Of a stretch of 64,000 nucleotides of DNA, positions 9,715 through 17,517 are shown piece by piece. Within the stretch, counting starts at the first letter, position 1. The number at the start of each line of letters is the position of its first letter. The translations under genes and the position numbers were made by a program. Under the pieces are notes generated by a model, which was not told where the DNA came from, ran no database searches, and saw only the letters and a list, made by a program, of their open reading frames with translations. Source of the DNA: an uncultured Leptolinea sp. (GTDB lineage Bacteria; Chloroflexota; Anaerolineae; Anaerolineales; Anaerolineaceae); assembly GCA_903828565.1 (NCBI GenBank), contig CAIKMQ010000032.1:186001-250000 (forward strand), written 5' to 3'.

Positions 9715-9810
9715 CAGGCGACTGTTGCTTTCCGACGGGAACCGGCATGGTCATGTGAGAAAATCAGGCATTAATATGTGTAAATATGGGAGTCTACTGA
9801 TGGAAAGGTG

Positions 9811-9957
9811 GTGAAGATGGAGAGGAGAGCGGGTGATGGGGGTCGAATGCATCCCTCGACGGGGCTCACGAATGGGTGAAGATGGAGAGGAGAGCGGGTG
9901 ATGGGGGTCGAATGCATCCCTCGACGGGGCTTACGAATGGGTGAAGATGGAGAGGAG
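9811..9957. repeat. 65-bp tandem repeat sharing blocks with the tRNA-Gly 3' end
   Basis: Two complete 65-bp units (9811-9875 and 9876-9940) differ at one position, and a third begins at 9941 and runs straight into the tRNA-Gly gene. Each unit contains the block GCGGGTGATG (9829, 9894) and the block ACGAATGG that also occur in the tRNA (9959-9968 and 9981-9988), in the same register. Between the blocks the tRNA has 11 nt, while each repeat has about 28 nt containing a GTCGA...TCGAC inverted pair around ATGCAT. The repeat therefore looks like copies of the tRNA's acceptor and T-arm end with an altered T arm. No credible protein gene is present here. Confidence 0.85.
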
Positions 9958-10029
9958 AGCGGGTGATGAGATTCGAACTCACGAATGGTACCTTGGGAAG
10001 GTACTGCCTTACCACTTGGCGACACCCGC
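9958..10029 (-). tRNA. tRNA-Gly (anticodon CCC)
   Basis: On the minus strand this folds as a complete tRNA. The 7-bp acceptor stem GCGGGTG/CACCCGC is perfect, the D arm is GCC...GGC, and the anticodon loop TTCCCAA gives anticodon CCC. The T arm is GTGAG-TTCGAAT-CTCAT with one G-T pair. The discriminator is T, and CCA is not encoded. A canonical promoter lies 36 bp upstream. Confidence 0.97.
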
Positions 10030-10064
10030 ACGGGTTATCGGTTTCCCGAAAACTTGATGGCGTA

Positions 10065-10092
10065 ATTATAGCGGTTTTTTCCCCGCTGTCAA
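10065..10092 (-). promoter_or_regulatory. Consensus sigma-70 promoter for tRNA-Gly
   Basis: On the minus strand a perfect TTGACA (10087-10092) and a perfect TATAAT (10065-10070) are separated by 16 bp. The spacer itself is a small inverted repeat (GCGG, A-rich centre, CCGC). The expected start point is about 30 nt before the mature tRNA 5' end. Confidence 0.9.
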
Positions 10093-10214
10093 AAGATTAC
10101 TGGCGGTTTGAATTTTTCCCTATAAGCCGAATTTGCAGGGGGTTTTTCAGGGTGAGGTAAAATGAGGTATTCAACATCCGGTTTTTACCCCAAGCCCAAC
10201 AAGAGGTGGTAGGA

Positions 10215-11081
10215 ATGATTATTAGCCTTGCCGGTATCACCATTGCGATACTAGCGATATGCGTTTTCAGTAATTCCAACCAGCTGCTGATGCAGCCGCT
10301 CACAACGCCAGAGAGTTTTCTTGCAGGTATGCCGTACGTAAAATACTCCACAACCTCTGGCGAGATCATTTTTATTCAGCCGAGTTCATCCTTTCTGGTT
10401 TATGCCCTAGGCGCGATCCTGATTTGTTTTGGCATCTACTTTTATTTAACAAGAACCATGCATCTTTCCCGCAAATACTGGGGTGTGGGGTTGATCCTCT
10501 GGGGCATCAGCGCGATAGTGGCTGGTACCAGTTATCAAGCTTTCGGTTATGAACTGAAATGTGCGAGCCGGGACCTATGTTTATATACCAGTAATTTTGA
10601 GCTGGTGTATATGCTGCTGACTGCCTACAGTATCAACTATCTGGTTGCTGCAACAGCCTACACCAGCCTGAGAAGCGAGGGTAGAAAATGGCTGCTCCGT
10701 TTTGCCGTAATCGACAGCATCTTCTACACCATCTACCTCTTCATTGGCGCGGTTCTCCCAATCAGATTCCTGGTATCGTATGAAGGTTTCATGGCTTTTA
10801 TCGGTGCGAACTTTATACTCATGTTCATTCTGAATATCCTGCATTTCAAGAAACATCGGGATCCACTTAATAGAAACTTGATCTGGATCTGGCTCGGCTT
10901 CCTGGTTGTGAATCTTGGATATTTCGTTTTCCTATTTGGTGGTATTGGTCGGACACTCTACGAGAACAGCGGTTTCTGGTTCAATGAGAACGATATGCTG
11001 CATGTTCTTTTAATAAGCTGGGGCTTGATGGTTTTCTTCCTCCTAAGACGGAAACTATCTGACACCTGTATTGTTAAGTAA
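10215..11081 (+). CDS. Polytopic membrane protein of unknown function
   Basis: This 288-residue protein is not recognised. It has about eight hydrophobic segments: near residues 1-18, 50-70, 82-104, 118-140, 155-183, 190-210, 222-245 and 256-276. The loops are short and a basic RRKL stretch lies near the C terminus. A short polar loop with two cysteines (CASRDLC, about 118) could face the outside. The ATG at 10215 is chosen because GAGGTGG lies 5-11 nt upstream; a GTG at 10206 would fall inside that site. The gene stands alone: tRNA-Gly is on the opposite strand upstream and the convergent moaD-like gene lies downstream. A sensor-type seven-transmembrane role is possible but nothing in the sequence proves it. 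Confidence 0.8.
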   Translation: MIISLAGITIAILAICVFSNSNQLLMQPLTTPESFLAGMPYVKYSTTSGEIIFIQPSSSFLVYALGAILICFGIYFYLTRTMHLSRKYWGVGLILWGISAIVAGTSYQAFGYELKCASRDLCLYTSNFELVYMLLTAYSINYLVAATAYTSLRSEGRKWLLRFAVIDSIFYTIYLFIGAVLPIRFLVSYEGFMAFIGANFILMFILNILHFKKHRDPLNRNLIWIWLGFLVVNLGYFVFLFGGIGRTLYENSGFWFNENDMLHVLLISWGLMVFFLLRRKLSDTCIVK

Positions 11082-11100
11082 GGGCTATGCAGAAAAAGAA

Positions 11101-11127
11101 CAACCGCCACGAAACTCGTGGCGGTTG
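11101..11127 (-). terminator. Rho-independent terminator after the moaD-like gene
   Basis: A perfect 12-bp stem (CAACCGCCACGA/TCGTGGCGGTTG) with a 3-nt loop lies about 95 nt after the moaD-like stop. On the minus strand it is followed by TTCTTTTTCT. It may also stop read-through from the convergent membrane-protein gene. Confidence 0.85.
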
Positions 11128-11222
11128 AACTATCAATCAGACGAAAGATACCTTTACAATACCAACTCTCTAAGTTCTTTCTTAAGAGGTACTGATGGGT
11201 GATTGGAAGTGTAGTTGGTTGG

Positions 11223-11510
11223 TCATCCTCCGGCTACCGGGGGAATGAAATCAAGGATATCACCATCCTGTAATTCAGTGAGCATTCCATTGGGAAGAGT
11301 TGCGCTGTCACTCTGGTTGAGGTAGACATGCACATATTGTTGCAGCTGCCCGTTCATATCCAGCCAGTGGGATCTCAACATTGGGAGGGATGTCAGCAGC
11401 GCGAAACAGGCATCTTCTATGGTTTGCCCTGGCAGCACTTCCAGTATGATCTTATTCTTCCCGGCAATCGCCTTGAAGGTGGCAAATAGATGAGCTTCAA
11501 CCTGTACCAT
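11223..11510 (-). CDS. MoaD/ThiS-family sulfur-carrier protein
   Basis: This small beta-grasp protein of 95 residues ends in the di-glycine tail VAGG that MoaD/ThiS proteins need for C-terminal adenylation and thiocarboxylation. The segments VEAHLFATFKAIAG (about 3-16) and LQDGDILDFIPPVAGG at the end match the MoaD pattern. The start at 11510 is chosen because AGGAA lies just upstream; the frame could extend 14 codons further. It lies downstream of the aldehyde:ferredoxin oxidoreductase gene on the same strand, so a dedicated role in making the tungsto- or molybdopterin cofactor for that enzyme is likely (inference). A hairpin separates the two genes. Confidence 0.85.
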   Translation of the reverse strand: MVQVEAHLFATFKAIAGKNKIILEVLPGQTIEDACFALLTSLPMLRSHWLDMNGQLQQYVHVYLNQSDSATLPNGMLTELQDGDILDFIPPVAGG

Positions 11511-11583
11511 TTTGTTCCTGTCCATAATTCCATTATAGATGATGTCGAGCAAAGGTTAATTGCTTGATCGAATCGATAGTGAA

Positions 11584-11614
11584 ATTACGCCAGCGCGATC
11601 TGCACTGGCGTAAT
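11584..11614 (-). terminator. Hairpin between the aldehyde oxidoreductase and moaD-like genes
   Basis: A perfect 10-bp stem (ATTACGCCAG/CTGGCGTAAT) with an 11-nt loop lies 36 nt after the oxidoreductase stop. On the minus strand it is followed by a weak T run (TTTCACT). It could be a partial terminator that lowers moaD expression or a 3'-end stabiliser. Confidence 0.5.
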
Positions 11615-11649
11615 CTGATCAAACTAATCTGGCCTTGCTTACGGAAGAA

Positions 11650-13818
11650 CTATCCACCATGCGCGGCGGATACTGCCAGCGCTTCAGGCATATCAATCCC
11701 TAACCGTTTCAAAGTTTCCTGCGTGGGAACACCATCCTTGTTCCAACCCCTGCGCAGATACACAGCATCCATTAACTTCTCATACTGTGCTTCACGGTAC
11801 TGCCTGGTCAGAAAGATCTTTTCCTGAATGCTCTTGCCTTCCGGGTTTATACCGATTACTTCGCGCAACTGGGTATCATACCGTTCAGTCAGGTTCTCGT
11901 ATTCCTCAACCGTGGCCGGCCCGATCAACCGGTAAGGAGGGTAATCGTGTTGACGGGTGCCGTAACCCATCCGTGCGCTGAATAGGCGCTGGAAGTTATA
12001 AACCTTTTCAGATTGCCACATCAGGTCTTCAGGGGAAGTTTTCTTACCCGTCAATCCTTCGAACAGCCAACAATAATTCTCAACATGCTCGGGGATCTTG
12101 GCGGGTTCTTTCGCGGTTTTATTGGAGACAGGAATAATGTCGTTCCAGATCAACTTACATAATCCATGCAAGCTGAACCAGGTCCGCCAGATGGGGAAAT
12201 AGTGTAGCGCCTCCGCTTTCGCTTCGAAAGTAGGCAGCTGTTTATGAACCATATCCATAAAGATCAACCAGGCTTCGTCGTGCTGCGGGCCTTTTGTGGC
12301 CATCGAATAACCGCCTTGCTGCGCGAGCGATTCCCGCGAGATATATTCTGATATCTCGAGGCCTTTGATCTCCATCCCCATATCCTGCAGCATCTGTGGA
12401 TCGGCCCCATATTTTTCAATAAAGAGGGCTTTCATAGCCCGGACACCCTGCCCGACAGTCACACCAAACCCTTCACCTCTTGCCATCTGATGCAGTAATT
12501 CAAAGGCGACTGGCGCGTTTCCCCAGGTCAACTCAAGGCCACCGGTTTTTTGTTTGTCGAGGATGCCTTTCTCGTAGCATTCGAAAGCGAAGGCGATGGA
12601 ATTGCCCACTGAGATGGTATCGATGCCGTATGTGTCGCAATAGAAACACAATTCCAACATGGCCGGTGGATCAAAAATTCCCAGGTTGGAGCCCAGGGCA
12701 CCGAGCGATTCGTATTCAGGGCCATCCACAAAGACGGCTTCACCTTTATAGGGGCCGGATTGCAGGTGATAATGCGGTACACCATGTGCGCATTGTAATG
12801 AACAGCCGTACCAGCAGCCGTCCGGTCCTCTAAAGTCGAACATGGATTTCCACACCTCACCATTGATCTTGCTGGCTTCGGGGTCAGAGCCGAACCGGAA
12901 ATTCTGAACGGGGAGGATATTGAACCGGTTCATGATCTCAATCAGGTAGGGAGTACCGTAGTGACGCATATCATTTTGCGAAGCATCAAAATCAGCGATT
13001 TCTTTGTTGATGCGTTTTCCTGCCGCGCGGATGAGATCCATATTTGCGACACCGTTGCTATCACCACCGGCCTCAGAGTATTTGACTACGATGGCTTTGA
13101 TATGCTTATCACGCAAAACGGTTCCTACGCCACCACGGGCAGCTTGTTTGATGCGAATTTCCTGCCTGCGGGGATCCCAGTAGCTGATGTTCAAACCACA
13201 CATGGGGATGTGCTCAGCAGCTTGCCCGGCAGACAGGACAGAAATCGCACGCCGGCCTTTATCTGTATCACCACCGTAAAGATCGGTCAGTTGCTTGCTT
13301 AACAGGTGTGTGTTGACTTCATCCAATGGAGCGGCTTCAATTTTTACCGTCCCGGTATCCCCATCAATAAGGATGACCACATCTTCTTTGGCTTTTCCCT
13401 GGATTTCAAGAGCGTCAAACCCGCTGAACTTCAACAGGGGGCCAAAATATCCACCGCCGTTGCTGTCGATAATGGATTTTGTCAGAGGCGAGAGGGTCAC
13501 AACTGTGCATTTTCCGCTTCCGGGGTATGCGGTGATACCGCCAATCGGCCCACCAGCAATGACGAGCTCATTTTGGTTGTCATTCCATTTCACATCTTTG
13601 GAGATGGCATTCCAGAGCAGCCAGAGGCAAAAGCCTTTTCCACCTGTGAAGGTGTCTTTCATCTTTTGATCCACTGGTTTGATCGTCATATTGTTGGTGT
13701 CCAGCTGGATATGCAGGGTCCGATTCGCATAGCCATGCACAACTGGTTGCAAAGCATACTTGAATTCTTTGATCACATGGTGAGATTGCTGAAGTTGGGT
13801 GACTGTCGCTAGGTTCAT
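11650..13818 (-). CDS. aor: Aldehyde:ferredoxin oxidoreductase (tungsten/molybdopterin enzyme)
   Basis: This 722-residue protein belongs to the aldehyde ferredoxin oxidoreductase family, which oxidises aldehydes to acids (or the reverse) with ferredoxin, using a bis-pterin tungsten cofactor and one [4Fe-4S] cluster. The N-terminal domain begins after a ~35-residue lead (NRTLHIQLDTN, then TGGKGFCLWLLWN). The cluster cysteines are seen as CWYGCSLQC (about 310-318) plus the late cysteine in HGLCKLIWND. The length is longer than the ~605-residue archaeal enzymes. The ATG at 13818 has GGAG 8 nt upstream and is preferred to one at 13851. The adjacent MoaD-like gene supports a pterin enzyme. Which aldehyde is used cannot be told. 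Confidence 0.92.
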   Translation of the reverse strand: MNLATVTQLQQSHHVIKEFKYALQPVVHGYANRTLHIQLDTNNMTIKPVDQKMKDTFTGGKGFCLWLLWNAISKDVKWNDNQNELVIAGGPIGGITAYPGSGKCTVVTLSPLTKSIIDSNGGGYFGPLLKFSGFDALEIQGKAKEDVVILIDGDTGTVKIEAAPLDEVNTHLLSKQLTDLYGGDTDKGRRAISVLSAGQAAEHIPMCGLNISYWDPRRQEIRIKQAARGGVGTVLRDKHIKAIVVKYSEAGGDSNGVANMDLIRAAGKRINKEIADFDASQNDMRHYGTPYLIEIMNRFNILPVQNFRFGSDPEASKINGEVWKSMFDFRGPDGCWYGCSLQCAHGVPHYHLQSGPYKGEAVFVDGPEYESLGALGSNLGIFDPPAMLELCFYCDTYGIDTISVGNSIAFAFECYEKGILDKQKTGGLELTWGNAPVAFELLHQMARGEGFGVTVGQGVRAMKALFIEKYGADPQMLQDMGMEIKGLEISEYISRESLAQQGGYSMATKGPQHDEAWLIFMDMVHKQLPTFEAKAEALHYFPIWRTWFSLHGLCKLIWNDIIPVSNKTAKEPAKIPEHVENYCWLFEGLTGKKTSPEDLMWQSEKVYNFQRLFSARMGYGTRQHDYPPYRLIGPATVEEYENLTERYDTQLREVIGINPEGKSIQEKIFLTRQYREAQYEKLMDAVYLRRGWNKDGVPTQETLKRLGIDMPEALAVSAAHGG

Positions 13819-14134
13819 GCTTCTCCATACCTTGATAAGTTTTGGGTTCACTGCGGTGTGTGTCCAAGATTATGCACTTTAAGTACGATGCAGATAGATC
13901 CTCCGCAAAAGGAACTTGGGCTGTAAAGTATTAATTTCATACGGATAAAGGATTCCCATAAATAGGAAAATGCCCACCAATAATCCTGTGACCCATAGAT
14001 GTCACTAATGCAAAATCGCATATGTTTCAGACGCTGACCATTCAGTAGAGCTATATGGTCAGCGTGTATTTCCTATAGTATAGCATTTATCGGGTGAACT
14101 TGCTTTGAAGTGAGTGAATGAATTGGTGACCAGG
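13819..14134. other. Intergenic region upstream of the aldehyde oxidoreductase, with a hairpin
   Basis: This 316-bp stretch has no credible gene. It must hold the oxidoreductase promoter; only weak boxes were found (for example CATAAT on the minus strand at 13870-13875). At 14031-14065 there is a perfect 11-bp inverted repeat (ACGCTGACCAT/ATGGTCAGCGT) with a 13-nt loop. It lies about 70 nt beyond the prenyl synthase stop. Neither side has a convincing T run, so it may be a weak terminator or an operator. Confidence 0.6.
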
Positions 14135-15205
14135 TTATTTATTCCGGTTTAGCAACCATTCGGTAAGGTCAGGTAGATATGAAGTATGCGCACCCAGCGT
14201 AATTGCTTTTTGTAGACATGCAAAAGCCTTCAGGGTATGGTCTTTTGCCAGCATCAATACATCCGAAGCAACACCGGCATCTGTCAGCATATCTCTGAGC
14301 AGGTAAATATCTGAGGCCTGAATATCACCATTCACCCAGCGTTGTTGAAACGCAGAGCTACGTTCCAGCCCCCAGATGACGGGGATGCTGCGTTTATGAT
14401 TGATGAGGTCAGTGGCATTTGATTTCCCGGTCTGGGCAGAATCACCCCAGACGCCAAGATAATCATCCATCACCTGGAATGCTATCCCCAGATGGTAACC
14501 AAAGGCATCAAATGTAGCCTGCATTTCCTCCGTCGCTCCGGCAAGGATTGTTCCAATGTTGCAGCAGGCACGCAACATAGCGGTTGTCTTACCTTCTACC
14601 ATGCGGATATATTCATCCGCAGTAACCGGGAACTTCTGGCCTGAGGTGCCAGCGATAGCCACATCCCGAATGACCGGGCGAGTCTCAAATTCCATATCTT
14701 GGTACTGCCCGGCCGTAAGGTGTAAGCAGGTGAGGGTCAACTGTTCTGAACATTGGGCGATAATCTCCACGGAGAAGGCGGATCTCAATCTCCAGAGATG
14801 ATCCAGTGCCAGGCTGTACATGGCATCCCCGGCGTTGATCGCCTGGGCAATTCCATGGATCTTCCATAAAGCTGGCAAGCCGTGCCTTTCGTCACTCTGA
14901 TCCTGGATGTCATCATGGATCAGGGTAAAGTTATGCAGTAATTCCACACTCGCTGCTGCGGGTAATGTTCTTTGCCAGTCTGTGCCGCAGGCTTGCGCCA
15001 CCAAGCAAACAAGTAGCGGGCGGATACGCTTCCCCTTTTTTCCGGGGAGTGCGGGATCCCATCCCATGTGATAGCTGAGCATCTGAAATATCGCAGGTTC
15101 AGACAGCAGAATTTTGTGATTCAGAGATTCGCGGCAGGCAGATTCTACCGCGGCGAGCATGGTTTTTAGTTGTGGGGATGTTTCCAGTGGGTTGGACAAG
15201 GTCAC
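14135..15205 (-). CDS. Polyprenyl (geranylgeranyl/farnesyl-type) diphosphate synthase
   Basis: This 356-residue all-trans prenyl diphosphate synthase condenses isopentenyl diphosphate with allylic diphosphates. The first aspartate-rich motif is DDIQD (about 97-101) followed by an R-H-G stretch, and the second is DDYLGVWGD (about 243-251). KGKRIRPLLVC (about 58-68) gives the conserved Lys/Arg for IPP binding. It overlaps the type 2 IPP isomerase gene by 4 nt, so both are co-translated for isoprenoid supply (quinone, carotenoid or undecaprenyl-type precursors). Chain length cannot be predicted reliably; the residue set just before the first DDxxD (NFTLIH) would need structural modelling. Confidence 0.92.
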   Translation of the reverse strand: MTLSNPLETSPQLKTMLAAVESACRESLNHKILLSEPAIFQMLSYHMGWDPALPGKKGKRIRPLLVCLVAQACGTDWQRTLPAAASVELLHNFTLIHDDIQDQSDERHGLPALWKIHGIAQAINAGDAMYSLALDHLWRLRSAFSVEIIAQCSEQLTLTCLHLTAGQYQDMEFETRPVIRDVAIAGTSGQKFPVTADEYIRMVEGKTTAMLRACCNIGTILAGATEEMQATFDAFGYHLGIAFQVMDDYLGVWGDSAQTGKSNATDLINHKRSIPVIWGLERSSAFQQRWVNGDIQASDIYLLRDMLTDAGVASDVLMLAKDHTLKAFACLQKAITLGAHTSYLPDLTEWLLNRNK

Positions 15206-16254
15206 TCTACCGGTTCAATAAAGTCTGCGTGTGACAAACTTTGTAGGTTTTCTGAATTGGTGGCAAACATTGCAGTGATAAGTTCGATCCGCAGAGTTTG
15301 TAGTAGCTCATCAAGAATATTTTCAGAGGATGCAGCTGCCCGCAGCAAGGGGCTTGCCATGCCCGCCAGAGTTGCTCCCAGGGCTATGGATTTGGCAATA
15401 TCCAGCCCGGTGCGAATACCGCCGGAAGCAATGATAGGCAACCCGGGAGTACTGTTGCGGATTTGCAAGATGGATTCCAAGGTGGTCAATCCCCAGGCAC
15501 GGAAGGTGGCGGCTGCCCGCCGAACGGGTTCCTGGTTGGCTCTGTGCATTTCCACCTGAGACCAGGAAGTCCCACCCGCGCCGGCTACATCAATAGCAAA
15601 TATCCCGGCGTTTTGTAATGAACGGGCTACTTGGCCGCTGATCCCCCAGCCAACTTCCTTGATGATTACTGGAACGCTTAGAACGCGGCAGACCGTTTCG
15701 ATAGATGGCAGCAAGTTGCTAAAGTTCGTGTTTCCTTCCGGTTGCAATGCCTCTTGCATGGGGTTGAGATGCAAAATCAGTGCGTCCGCTTCGATTGCAT
15801 CCACCAATTGCTGACAATCGTCTGCACTTCGTCCGTAATTTAGCTGGACTGCTCCCAAATTTGCCATCAGCAGGATTTCAGGGGCATATCGCCGTAATGC
15901 AAATCCTGCCATTCTTTTTGGCTCTTCCAGCGCAGCGCGCATCGAGCCAACACCCAGAGCCAATCCATGCCTGGTTGCTGCTTCTGCAAGAACACGGTTC
16001 AATCGGTCACCGGCTTGTGTCCCGCCAGTCATAGATGATATGAGGAGGGGCATTTTCAGCTTGCGGCCCAGAAAAGTGACAGATGAATCGATCTGATGCA
16101 TGTCCAGATCGGGCAAGGCGCAATGGATGAAACGCAGGTTTTCAAAGCCGCTGCTCAGTTTTGAAGAGGTATCTTCCTCAAGATTGATGCGTAAATGGTC
16201 ATCCTTGCGGTTTAGTGTAGATGTATCTTTCCCATTATTCTGGTGTTCCATCAT
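15202..16254 (-). CDS. fni: Isopentenyl-diphosphate delta-isomerase, type 2 (FMN-dependent)
   Basis: This 350-residue protein is a type 2 IPP isomerase, interconverting IPP and DMAPP with FMN and NADPH. Typical stretches are NRKDDHLRI near the start, SSMTGGTQAGDRLNR (about 73-87), LGVGSMRAAL, and the FMN-phosphate-binding ASGGIRTGLDIAKSIALGA near 290-308. Two adjacent ATGs (16254, 16251) are possible starts. No convincing ribosome site lies close to them, and the best promoter places transcription start at or next to the ATG. The gene overlaps the prenyl synthase by 4 nt. DMAPP is also the substrate of MiaA encoded at 46.8 kb. Confidence 0.94.
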   Translation of the reverse strand: MMEHQNNGKDTSTLNRKDDHLRINLEEDTSSKLSSGFENLRFIHCALPDLDMHQIDSSVTFLGRKLKMPLLISSMTGGTQAGDRLNRVLAEAATRHGLALGVGSMRAALEEPKRMAGFALRRYAPEILLMANLGAVQLNYGRSADDCQQLVDAIEADALILHLNPMQEALQPEGNTNFSNLLPSIETVCRVLSVPVIIKEVGWGISGQVARSLQNAGIFAIDVAGAGGTSWSQVEMHRANQEPVRRAAATFRAWGLTTLESILQIRNSTPGLPIIASGGIRTGLDIAKSIALGATLAGMASPLLRAAASSENILDELLQTLRIELITAMFATNSENLQSLSHADFIEPVE

Positions 16255-16256
16255 GA

Positions 16257-16269
16257 GGATATCTTATCC
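16257..16269. promoter_or_regulatory. 13-bp dyad overlapping the fni -10 box
   Basis: GGATATCTTATCC is GGATA-TCT-TATCC, a perfect 5-bp inverted pair around 3 nt. It covers the -10 box of the fni promoter and ends 3 bp before the start codon, where a repressor could block initiation. A further GGATA occurs at 16275. Confidence 0.45.
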
Positions 16270-16289
16270 TTTCAGGATAGAAGAGTCAA
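16261..16289 (-). promoter_or_regulatory. fni: Promoter of the fni-prenyl synthase operon
   Basis: On the minus strand TTGACT (16284-16289) and TAAGAT (16261-16266) are separated by 17 bp. Seven bases past the -10 box is the A of the first ATG (16254), so the transcript would have almost no leader. Confidence 0.65.
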
Positions 16290-16307
16290 ATACCTTGCTC
16301 AGGTTAC

Positions 16308-16335
16308 TTGACAGATTATTCAGGCAAGATAAAAT
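16308..16335 (+). promoter_or_regulatory. Promoter of the acyl carrier protein gene
   Basis: A perfect TTGACA (16308-16313) is followed after 16 bp by TAAAAT (16330-16335). It lies in the divergent region shared with fni, with about 30 nt of leader before the ATG at 16373. Confidence 0.7.
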
Positions 16336-16372
16336 TCATACAACGTAATAAATGGATAACAGGAGGCCACGA

Positions 16373-16609
16373 ATGGCAAGTTCTATTGATGGTGTTAAGG
16401 AAGTTATTGCTGAGGTCATGAAGATCGATGCGAAAGATATTACGATGGATACCCGTTTCATTGAAGACCTGAAAGCGGATTCAATGGATCAGTTCTTCCT
16501 GATCGATGGTTTCTGTGATAAGTTCTCTCTGAATATCGGTGATGAGGATGCCCGCAATATTAAGACTGTGGGTGATGCCGTTCGTTATATCGACAGCCAC
16601 AAAGCTTAA
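16373..16609 (+). CDS. acpP: Acyl carrier protein
   Basis: This 78-residue acidic four-helix carrier protein bears a 4'-phosphopantetheine arm. The attachment serine lies in LKADSMDQFFLID (about 36-48), with DSM in place of the usual DSL. The helix II sequence is less typical than that of housekeeping ACPs (QFFLIDGF instead of VELVMALE), so it could serve a specialised acyl or polyketide-like system rather than general fatty acid synthesis. The ATG at 16373 follows an AGGAGG ribosome site at 16360-16365; an earlier in-frame ATG at 16352 lies upstream of that site. The gene is monocistronic, with its own promoter and terminator, and no fatty-acid genes are in the window. Confidence 0.88.
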   Translation: MASSIDGVKEVIAEVMKIDAKDITMDTRFIEDLKADSMDQFFLIDGFCDKFSLNIGDEDARNIKTVGDAVRYIDSHKA

Positions 16610-16627
16610 CATATAACCCAACCATTT

Positions 16628-16655
16628 AGAGCGCACGAAATTGTGCGCTCTTTTT
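16628..16655 (+). terminator. Rho-independent terminator after acpP
   Basis: A perfect 9-bp stem (AGAGCGCAC/GTGCGCTCT) with a GAAATT loop is followed by TTTTAC. It lies between the convergent acpP and sucD genes and touches the sucD stop. Confidence 0.88.
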
Positions 16656-17517
16656 ACTTTAACCAGGTTGCCAGTTCTTCCAGGTTGTGGCCGACTTTCA
16701 CGCCTGCATTTTCCAGGCTTGTGATCTTGGATACCGCATTCCCTCGTCCACCTTCGATGATAGCGCCTGCATGCCCCATCCGTTTTCCTGTAGGAGCAGA
16801 AACGCCCGCAATAAAAGCAAATACCGGTTTGGTCATGTTACGAGAGATGAATTCAGCAGCCGCTTCTTCATCCTGGCCGCCGATCTCACCAATCAACACC
16901 ACCTTCTCAGTGTCGGCATCATCTTCAAATAAGCCGAGGATCTGTGTGAAACCGGTACCGATGACCGGGTCTCCGCCAATACCCACACAGGTGGAGGTTC
17001 CCAAGCCGAGTTGTTTGAGCGCGTACACCATCTCGTAAGTCAATGTCCCGGAGCGCGAAACAACGCCGATGTTCCCTGGCATGGTAATATGCCCGGGAAT
17101 GATGCCTGCCTTGCTTTGGCCGGCAGAAAGGACACCCGGACAATTTGGGCCGATCACGCGGGCGCCTTTGGTGCCTGCATGGTGTTTGACTTTCATCATA
17201 TCTTGAACAGGGATCCCTTCCGTGATGCAGATCACCAGAGAAACCCCGCCATCCACGGCTTCCAGCATGGCATCAGCGGCATTCCGCGCCGGTACAAAGA
17301 TCACCGAGGTATTGGCACCCGTGGCGTCTACGGCGAGTTTCAAGCTGTCAAAAACCGGGTATTTCCCGTCCAATACCCATTCACCACCCTTGCCAGGAGA
17401 AGTTCCCCCGACGATATTGGAACCATAGGCAACCATGCTGCGGGTATGAAAAAGTCCTTCTTCACCGGTGATACCCTGGATGATGATGCGGGATTGTTTG
17501 TTCAGCAGTATGCTCAT
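16654..17517 (-). CDS. sucD: Succinyl-CoA synthetase, alpha subunit
   Basis: This is the 287-residue alpha subunit of ADP/GDP-forming succinyl-CoA synthetase, which makes a nucleoside triphosphate from succinyl-CoA. The N-terminal CoA-binding Rossmann domain begins [23 protein letters not shown] is present in the middle, and the phosphorylated histidine lies in [10 protein letters not shown] near residue 248. Length is standard. It overlaps the sucC gene by 4 nt. Together with KorAB it would give 2-oxoglutarate to succinate with ATP formation, although the direction in an anaerobe may be reversed. Confidence 0.97.
   Translation of the reverse strand: MSILLNKQSRIIIQGITGEEGLFHTRSMVAYGSNIVGGTSPGKGGEWVLDGKYPVFDSLKLAVDATGANTSVIFVPARNAADAMLEAVDGGVSLVICITEGIPVQDMMKVKHHAGTKGARVIGPNCPGVLSAGQSKAGIIPGHITMPGNIGVVSRSGTLTYEMVYALKQLGLGTSTCVGIGGDPVIGTGFTQILGLFEDDADTEKVVLIGEIGGQDEEAAAEFISRNMTKPVFAFIAGVSAPTGKRMGHAGAIIEGGRGNAVSKITSLENAGVKVGHNLEELATWLK

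Noticed and set aside
9811-9957. CRISPR-like short array
   Set aside because: Units are directly adjacent with no unique spacers, and no cas gene is in the window.
9771-10031. Open frame across the 65-bp repeats and tRNA-Gly
   Set aside because: It translates the repeat units and the tRNA gene, so it is not a protein gene.
14031-14065. Terminator for the prenyl synthase gene
   Set aside because: The 11-bp stem is convincing, but no T run follows on either strand. Listed only within the intergenic entry.
13819-14134. Riboswitch upstream of the aldehyde oxidoreductase
   Set aside because: The region is AT-rich with one simple hairpin. No multi-helix conserved element such as a Moco motif was recognised by eye; a covariance-model search would decide.
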